Position numbers and translations under genes: made by a program. DNA of 64,000 bases from assembly GCA_037481615.1 (NCBI GenBank), contig JBBFLI010000023.1; one strand, given 5' to 3'. The DNA is from SpSt-501 sp037481615 (GTDB lineage: Bacteria > Desulfobacterota > Desulfobacteria > Desulfobacterales > SpSt-501). Positions 58,723 through 64,000 of this stretch are shown here, piece after piece. Below the pieces are notes generated by a model. It ran no database searches. It saw only the letters and a program-made list of their open reading frames with translations, and had not been told where the DNA came from. Every line of letters starts with the position of its first letter. Positions within the stretch are counted from its first letter, which is position 1.

Positions 58723-60426
58723 TTACGGGCGGCCGGCGGCCGCCGCGGCGGGCGGCTCGGCCTGCGGTTCGATCTCCCCCTCGCGCAGCTCGCGGCGCCG
58801 GGTCGCCTCGGGCCAGAGCCCCTCGGGCCGCAGCAGCATCATGGCGACGAGCGCCGCCCCGTAGACGAGCAGGCGGTATTCGGCGAATTCCCGCAGGAGT
58901 TCGGGGAGCCCGACGAGGGCGAAGGCGCCGACGATCACCCCGGGCATGCTGCCGATCCCGCCCACGATGATCACGCAGAGGATGTTGATCGAGATCATGA
59001 CGTTGAAGGAGTGGGGGTAGACCGAGCCGATCTTGGAGGCGAAGATCGCCCCGCTCAGCGCCGAGAAACCGGCGCCCGTGGCGAAGGCGAGGAGCTTGGC
59101 CGCCACGAGGTTGATCCCCATCGCCTGGGCCACATCCTCGTCCTCGCGGACCGCCATCCAGGCGCGGCCGATGCGCGAGTCGCGCAGCCGCCAGGAGATG
59201 AAGCCGACGAGAAAGCAACCGCCGAGGATGAGGTAGTAGATTTCCTGCGGCCCGGCGAACTCGAAGCCGCCGACTTCGGCCTTGGGGATTTTGCCGATCC
59301 CCTGGGCCCCGCCCAGCCAGGGGCGCAGCGAATCCGAGAGAACCAGAATGCGGATGATCTCGCCGAAGCCGAGGGTCGCGATCGCCAGGTAATCGCCGCG
59401 CATTTTCAGGACCGGGATGCCGAGCAGGACCCCGGCGATCACCCCGAAGAGGACGGCGAAGGGGAGCGCCTGCCAGAAGCCGAGGGCGAAGAAGCCGAGC
59501 TCGGGCGAGGTGAGGATGGCGACCGTGTAGGAGCCGATCGCGAAGAAGGCGACGTAGCCGAGATCGAGCAGCCCCGCGAAGCCGACCACGATGTTGAGCC
59601 CGAGCCCGAGCAGCACGTAGAGCCCGACGATGGTCAAGACCTCGCTCAGAAACAGCCCGAGCGCCTGCGGCAGGATCGCGAGCACGAGGGCGAGGAGCGC
59701 CCACCCCCCGAGCCGCAGCCCCCGGCGGCCGGCCGGGGGGAGTTGGGCGATGCGGTCGCGCACGGCCTGCCCGTTCACGGCCCAGGCGGCCGTCGCCGCG
59801 GCGGCGGCGAGGAAGAGCAGCACCGCCCCGCCCGGGGATAGCCCCAGCCCCTCGAAGACCCAGTCGGCGACCTCCCCGAGCGGCCCCCAGGAGGAGAGCA
59901 CGGGGTAGACCGTGTCCTGGAGCATCCCCAGACCGGCGACCAGGACGAGCCCGGCGGTGACCGCCCGGCGCGGGACCGGCCGCAGGAGCCGCAGCCCCGC
60001 GGCCGCCGCCCCCGTGAGCAGGCCCGCCCCCAGAAGAAGCGCAAGGCCCGAAAGCGGCTCCTCCTGCTGGAAGAGGAGCAGCTGGAAGACGGCGGGCGAG
60101 GCGTTGATCAGCACCTGCCGCAGGTTGACCGCCCGCGACAGCAGAACGAGCAAAACGAGCAGCGCCGCCGCGACGACCCCGCAGACGACCCCGGCCGCGA
60201 GGGCGCGGCCGGCCCCGGCGACGCGCAGGCCGCGGTCGGCGGCGAGGTGGGCGATGAAGAGCCCCGTGAAGAGGAGCAGCCCCTCGCCCATCGAGAGCAC
60301 GCCGCTCACGATCTCGCGCTGGCTGAAGGCCTCCACGATCCCGATCAGGGTGAGCAGAACGAGGCAGGCGCCCGCGACGAGCCCCAGCCGCAGTCCCGGG
60401 AGGCGTTCCGGCGTTTCGGGTTTCAT
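58723..60426 (-). CDS. livM: Amino acid ABC transporter permease LivM with long N-terminal extension
   Basis: 567 residues. The LivM domain begins near residue 240 (LTIVGLYVLLGLGLNIVVGFAGLLDLGYVAFFAIGSYT, LLGIPVLKMRGDYLAIATLGFGEI, FATGAGFSALSGAIFASKIG, IVGGIGSMPGVIVGAF). The preceding ~240 residues add about six extra helices, beyond the 300-430 residues common in LivM. Transports the amino acid with LivH. Confidence 0.94.
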   Translation of the reverse strand: MKPETPERLPGLRLGLVAGACLVLLTLIGIVEAFSQREIVSGVLSMGEGLLLFTGLFIAHLAADRGLRVAGAGRALAAGVVCGVVAAALLVLLVLLSRAVNLRQVLINASPAVFQLLLFQQEEPLSGLALLLGAGLLTGAAAAGLRLLRPVPRRAVTAGLVLVAGLGMLQDTVYPVLSSWGPLGEVADWVFEGLGLSPGGAVLLFLAAAAATAAWAVNGQAVRDRIAQLPPAGRRGLRLGGWALLALVLAILPQALGLFLSEVLTIVGLYVLLGLGLNIVVGFAGLLDLGYVAFFAIGSYTVAILTSPELGFFALGFWQALPFAVLFGVIAGVLLGIPVLKMRGDYLAIATLGFGEIIRILVLSDSLRPWLGGAQGIGKIPKAEVGGFEFAGPQEIYYLILGGCFLVGFISWRLRDSRIGRAWMAVREDEDVAQAMGINLVAAKLLAFATGAGFSALSGAIFASKIGSVYPHSFNVMISINILCVIIVGGIGSMPGVIVGAFALVGLPELLREFAEYRLLVYGAALVAMMLLRPEGLWPEATRRRELREGEIEPQAEPPAAAAAGRP

Positions 60427-60444
60427 GGCGCGCCCTCCTTGGCC

Positions 60445-61506
60445 TCAGGCTTTCTTGACCGCCAGCCGCTCGCCCAGGATGCCGGTCGGGCGGAAGATCA
60501 GCACCAGGACCAGCATGGTGAAGGCGATCGCGTCCTTCAACTGGTAGGGGGCGGTGATCCCGAGGCCGTCGAGGAAGAGGCTGGGCCCGATCGACTCGAC
60601 GAGCCCGAGGAAGATCCCGCCCAGCATGGCGCCCGGGATGTTGCCGATCCCCCCCAGCACCGCCGCGGTGAAGGCCTTCAGGCCGGGGATGAAGCCCATG
60701 AAGAAGTGGACCTGCTTGAACATGATCGCGTAGAGCACGCCCGCGGCCCCGGCCGCCGCCCCCCCGATCATGAAGGTCATGGAGATCATGCGGTCGACGT
60801 CGACCCCCATCAGGGCGGCGGCTTCCTTGTCCTCGGAGACCGAGCGCAGCGCGCGGCCGAGCCGGGTGCGCTGGGTGAACTGGTAGAGGGCGATCATGAG
60901 CAGGGCGGCGGCGAAGATCACGAGGAGCTGGAATTTCAGGATCCGCACCGGCCCGAGGTGCATCGGGCCCTCGAGGGCCTTGATCACGGGGTAGGCCTGG
61001 AAGCCGGAGCCGTAGAGGCCGCGGAAGACGTACTGCAGGAAGAAGGAGGCGCCGATCGCCGTGATCAGCGGCACCAGCCGCGGGGCGTTGCGCAGCGGCC
61101 GGTAGGCGATCATCTCGAGGAGATAGGCGATCAGCGTCGAGACCGCCATCGAGACGAGAAAGACCATCGTCATGCTGAGCACGGGGTGGGCTTCGAGGAG
61201 CCCGCTGCGGTGGAAGTAGGCCGCGACGTAGTAGGCCGTGTAGGGGCCGCTCATGAAGACCTCGCTGTGGGCGAAGTTGATCATGCGCAGCACCCCGTAG
61301 ACCATGGTGTAACCCATGGCGATCAGGGCGTAGATGCTCCCCTGGGCGAGGCCGAAGATCGTGAAGTCGATCCAGTGGTCGAGGCTGTAGGCGCCCCGGA
61401 CGAGGGTGGCGATGGAACCCCAGAGGATGAGCGCGATCAGGATCGCCCCGATCGTCCACATCACGATGTCGGTCGGCGTGAGCTTTCTGCGCGTCGGTCG
61501 GGCCAT
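60445..61506 (-). CDS. livH: Amino acid ABC transporter permease LivH
   Basis: 353 residues. LivH pattern: GLAQGSIYALIAMGYTMVYGVLRMINFAHSEVFM, VLRNAPRLVPLITAIGASF-like block, VSEDKEAAALMGVDVDRMISMTFMIGGAAAGAAGVLYA and GLKAFTAAVLGGIGNIPGAMLGG. Preceded by hairpins that separate it from livK. Confidence 0.96.
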   Translation of the reverse strand: MARPTRRKLTPTDIVMWTIGAILIALILWGSIATLVRGAYSLDHWIDFTIFGLAQGSIYALIAMGYTMVYGVLRMINFAHSEVFMSGPYTAYYVAAYFHRSGLLEAHPVLSMTMVFLVSMAVSTLIAYLLEMIAYRPLRNAPRLVPLITAIGASFFLQYVFRGLYGSGFQAYPVIKALEGPMHLGPVRILKFQLLVIFAAALLMIALYQFTQRTRLGRALRSVSEDKEAAALMGVDVDRMISMTFMIGGAAAGAAGVLYAIMFKQVHFFMGFIPGLKAFTAAVLGGIGNIPGAMLGGIFLGLVESIGPSLFLDGLGITAPYQLKDAIAFTMLVLVLIFRPTGILGERLAVKKA

Positions 61507-61560
61507 CGCGTCGCCTTCCTTCGAAGAAGTTCGCCTGCGGTCCGGGCGGCGCCTGCAAAA

Positions 61561-61588
61561 GAGCCGGGCCCGAAGTCGGACCCGGCTC
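61561..61588 (-). other. Inter-gene hairpin livK-livH (second)
   Basis: GAGCCGGG and CCCGGCTC are separated by 12 bases. Lies between livK and livH with no T tract. Together with the first hairpin, likely lowers downstream transcription or stabilises livK mRNA. Confidence 0.5.
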
Positions 61589-61607
61589 CGGTCAAGCGGG
61601 AGGATTC

Positions 61608-61632
61608 CCCCGCGGGGCGGCGCCCCGCGGGG
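61608..61632 (-). other. Inter-gene hairpin livK-livH (first)
   Basis: Perfect 11 bp stem CCCCGCGGGGC/GCCCCGCGGGG with a GGC loop, right after livK. Such structures typically let a binding protein be made in excess over its permease. Confidence 0.6.
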
Positions 61633-61656
61633 AGGAAAACGGTCCCCTCGTCGGAA

Positions 61657-62886
61657 TCAGTAGGGCTTCCAGAAGGGGGATTCCGGATTGACCAGCTTTT
61701 TGATGTTCTCCGCGGTCTGCTGGTAGACCGCGATCCGCGGGTCGGCGCAGTCCCCGTACTGGTCGCAGGTGAGGGTGCCCGTGAGCCCCTTCAGCCCCTT
61801 GGTCGCATAGAGCGCGTCGCGGAGCGCCTTGCGCGGGATGTAGAGCGTGTCCCCTTCCTTTACGGCCGCCTTCTCGATCGCGTGGAAGACCATGAGCGCC
61901 GCATCGTAACCGTGGGCGTGGAAGGGCGCGATCGGTTTTTCCCCGTACTTCTTCTGGTGCTTCTCGAGGAAGCCCTTGTAGCCGGCGGCGAAGGCCGAGA
62001 AATCCGGGCTCGAGTGGAACATGCCCACCGCGGCCTCGCCGGCCGCCTTGTAGAAATCGGGCGAGAAGGAGCCGTCGGCGCTCATGAGATAGGTCTTCTC
62101 GAGGCCGGCCACCTCCTTCACCTGGCGGGTGATGTGCCCGGCGGCGGCGATGAAGATCGGGTAGTAGATGAACTGCGGTTTCTGGGTGGCGATCTTGGTC
62201 AGGACCGGCCGCATGTCGGTGTCGGTCGGGGCGACGGCCTCCTGGCTGGTGATCGTGCCGCCGAGTTTCTTGAACTCTTCGGCGAAGACCGCCTGGAGCT
62301 GCTCGGCGTAGACGCTGCCGTCGTGGATCGTGGCCGCGGTCTTCACCCCGAGCTTCTTGATCGCGAACTGCGCCGCCACCGCGCCCTGCACCTTGTCGTT
62401 GTGGGCGGTGCGCAGGTAGCCGTCGAACTCCGGCCCGCGCTTGGGGTCGGTGAGGTAGGGGGCGGTGTTCGAGGGCGACACCGTGGGGATACCCGCCTTC
62501 CAGAGGATCGGCGCTCCGGGCCGGGCGGCGCTCGAGCAGTTCGAGCCGATCGCCGCGACGACCGTCGGGTCGGAGGCGATCTTGGTGGCCGCGGCCTGGC
62601 CGCCCTCGGCGTTGCACCCTTCATCCTGGCCGCTCAGCTTGATCGGGTGGCCGAGCAGCTTCCCCCCCTTGTCCTGGATGGCGATCTCCACCCCGCGCTT
62701 GGTGTCGGTGCCGAGCGAGGCGTCCGGCCCGGCGACGACCATCCAGTAAGCGATGTGGACGGGCTGCCCCTTCTTGACCGTGACGACGCCGATCGGGTCC
62801 TTGGGAGGGGCCGCCTGGGCGAGCCCCGCCAGCGTGAATCCGGCGAGCACCACCAACGCGACGACGAGAGCGAAACGACGGGTCAT
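61657..62886 (-). CDS. livK: Branched-chain-type amino acid substrate-binding protein LivK
   Basis: 409 residues. Signal peptide FALVVALVVLAGFTLAGLAQAA, then DPIGVVTVKKGQPVHIAYWMVVAGPDASLG, GVEIAIQDKGGKLLGHPIKL, CNAEGGQAAATKIASDPTVVAAIGSNCSSAARPGAPI, FDGYLRTAHNDKVQGAVAAQFAIKKLG. Peripla_BP_6 type. The ligand may be an amino acid, but could be another small acid. ATG 62886. Confidence 0.93.
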   Translation of the reverse strand: MTRRFALVVALVVLAGFTLAGLAQAAPPKDPIGVVTVKKGQPVHIAYWMVVAGPDASLGTDTKRGVEIAIQDKGGKLLGHPIKLSGQDEGCNAEGGQAAATKIASDPTVVAAIGSNCSSAARPGAPILWKAGIPTVSPSNTAPYLTDPKRGPEFDGYLRTAHNDKVQGAVAAQFAIKKLGVKTAATIHDGSVYAEQLQAVFAEEFKKLGGTITSQEAVAPTDTDMRPVLTKIATQKPQFIYYPIFIAAAGHITRQVKEVAGLEKTYLMSADGSFSPDFYKAAGEAAVGMFHSSPDFSAFAAGYKGFLEKHQKKYGEKPIAPFHAHGYDAALMVFHAIEKAAVKEGDTLYIPRKALRDALYATKGLKGLTGTLTCDQYGDCADPRIAVYQQTAENIKKLVNPESPFWKPY

Positions 62887-62992
62887 GGCTGCCTCCTTGG
62901 GTTGGAGTGTTGGGTGGATGTCTGCATGCCCTCTTTTCGGGGGACGGCCGGAGCCCTCCCCGCAAGCGACCTCTCTCGGGCGAATCCCCGTG

Positions 62993-63021
62993 AAACTACT
63001 AAACGCGCCTCAGTCTGTCAA
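62993..63021 (-). promoter_or_regulatory. Promoter of the liv operon
   Basis: Minus strand TTGACA (63021-63016), 17 bp spacer, TAGTTT (62998-62993), about 100 bp upstream of livK. It lies beyond the ornithine-cyclodeaminase-like gene, so livK can be transcribed independently. Confidence 0.6.
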
Positions 63022-63049
63022 GGAGCCTCTAACCGATCGGGCTTCGTCA

Positions 63050-64000
63050 TCAGAGATCCAGCCAGGTGCCGATCCCCCTCTCGCAGGCCCGACGGTAGAT
63101 GAGCGGGGCGACGGCCATGTCGTCGATCGCCAGCCCCAGGTTCGCGGTCATCGTGCGTTCGGAGCGGCTTTCGCGGCCGGGCTTGCGCCCCGTGACGAGC
63201 TCCCCGAGATCGGCATGAATGGGCGGGATCCCTTGAAAGTAGCCCATCGACTGGTAGAGCCGGAGCTGGGGGACGTCGTCGGTGCAGAACTTCGCCACCT
63301 CCGCGAGGGCCGCGCGGCTCCAGTAGGAGTCGTAGTCGACGAGCGAGGCGAACGCCCCCTCCTCGAGCCAGCCCGCCTGGATCGTGGCGTGCGGCGTCTT
63401 CACGATGGGGCCGGCGGTGACGACGATGTCGCAACCCCGCACCGCCTCGCGCGGGGTCTTGACCGGGACGACCTCGATCCCCAGTTGCGCGCCGATCTCC
63501 CGGGCGTAGCGCTCGGCCGCGGCGGGGTCGATATCGTAGGCGAGGATGCGGCGCAGCGGAAAGAGGACCCGCAGGGCCTCCGCGTGGCTGCGCGCCTGGA
63601 CCCCGCAGCCGAGCACCCCCAGGACCGAGGAATCCGGCCGTGCGAGCCGGCGCGCGGCCACGGCGCTCGCCGCGCCCGTGCGCTTGGCCGTGATCCACAC
63701 GCAGTCCATCACGGCGAGCGGAAGCCCCGTGTCGACGTCGTTGTAGATCAGAAGCCCCGTGATGTAGGGCAGCCCCCGCTTGGGGTTCTCCGGGAAGCCT
63801 CCCACCCACTTGATCCCCGCCGACCGGAGGTCGGGGATGTAGGCCGGCATGGCGTGGAGGAAGTTGTCGCCGCCGCCGGGATGGATGCCGGGCTTGGGGG
63901 GCATTTCGGTCCGGCCCTCGCCCTTGGCGCGGAAGGCGGTCTCGAGGGCCTCGATGATCTCCTCCATCGACAGGCCGACCCGCACCACGTCGGCCTGGGA
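63050..64000 (-). CDS. Ornithine cyclodeaminase/mu-crystallin family enzyme, 5' end beyond window
   Basis: The frame is open off the right edge; 317 residues are visible and only the first few are probably missing (family proteins begin about ten residues before the VGLSMEEIIEALE seen). Motifs: FLHAMPAYIPDLRSAGIKWVGGFPEN, TGLLIYNDVDTGLPLAVMDCVWIT, RTGAASAVAARRLARPDSSVLGVLGCGVQARSHAEAL (NAD-binding), VTAGPIVKTPHATIQAGWL. Reaction may be ornithine to proline, or another imine reductase or alanine dehydrogenase chemistry of the family. Same direction as liv and putA. Confidence 0.88.
   Translation of the reverse strand, partial: SQADVVRVGLSMEEIIEALETAFRAKGEGRTEMPPKPGIHPGGGDNFLHAMPAYIPDLRSAGIKWVGGFPENPKRGLPYITGLLIYNDVDTGLPLAVMDCVWITAKRTGAASAVAARRLARPDSSVLGVLGCGVQARSHAEALRVLFPLRRILAYDIDPAAAERYAREIGAQLGIEVVPVKTPREAVRGCDIVVTAGPIVKTPHATIQAGWLEEGAFASLVDYDSYWSRAALAEVAKFCTDDVPQLRLYQSMGYFQGIPPIHADLGELVTGRKPGRESRSERTMTANLGLAIDDMAVAPLIYRRACERGIGTWLDL

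Overview
This is a GC-rich bacterial chromosome segment with almost wall-to-wall genes. The gene content points to an anaerobic or facultative, respiratory member of the Desulfobacterota (former Deltaproteobacteria). It has HdrA-type flavoproteins linked to methylene-tetrahydrofolate reductase, a membrane ETF:quinone oxidoreductase of the Geobacter/syntroph type, TRAP transporters, an octaheme cytochrome c and a cytochrome bd oxidase. The exact taxon cannot be read from the sequence. No rRNA, tRNA, insertion sequence, CRISPR array or phage gene was seen.

Left region (1-12.4 kb): C1 metabolism and electron bifurcation. A leftward metF-hdrA unit, with hdrA cut by the window edge, faces a divergent NtrC-type regulator, and a sigma-54-like promoter lies between them. 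A rightward unit follows with a strong sigma-70 promoter: a second hdrA, mvhD, metV and metF, ending in a clear terminator. Both hdrA genes and mvhD carry one in-frame UGA at a position where the family has a cysteine, so I read all three as selenoproteins. The second hdrA encodes a giant HdrA-GltD-HdrA protein of 1479 residues.

Region 12.4-19.5 kb: fatty-acid or acyl-CoA oxidation. A FadR-like TetR repressor with palindromic operators is followed by an acyl-CoA dehydrogenase, a membrane Fe-S ETF:menaquinone oxidoreductase, etfB, etfA and a RidA protein. Electrons from acyl-CoA would pass through ETF to the quinone pool.

Region 19.5-36.8 kb: mixed accessory genes. These include a DHH phosphoesterase, two small exported proteins, an acyl-CoA dehydrogenase fused to a rubredoxin-like domain, a DMT exporter, three FMN-barrel proteins around a PEP-utilising phosphotransferase, a DUF523-DUF1722 protein, an iron-alcohol-dehydrogenase-like enzyme, a large SDR fusion, a small coiled-coil protein, an HAO-like octaheme cytochrome, two different photolyases and a DUF457 membrane protein.

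Region 36.9-44.3 kb: cydA-cydB with a tiny DUF2474 gene, an SDR lacking its catalytic Tyr, an epimerase, NAD kinase, an unrecognised protein and an orphan receiver protein.

Right region (44.3-64 kb): uptake and catabolism of small organic acids and amino acids. A DctPQM TRAP system and a TAXI-TRAP system flank a GntR regulator. The TAXI system is followed by AtuA-DUF4387. A Liv-type amino-acid ABC transporter runs into a bifunctional proline dehydrogenase/P5C dehydrogenase, with an ornithine-cyclodeaminase-family gene just upstream.
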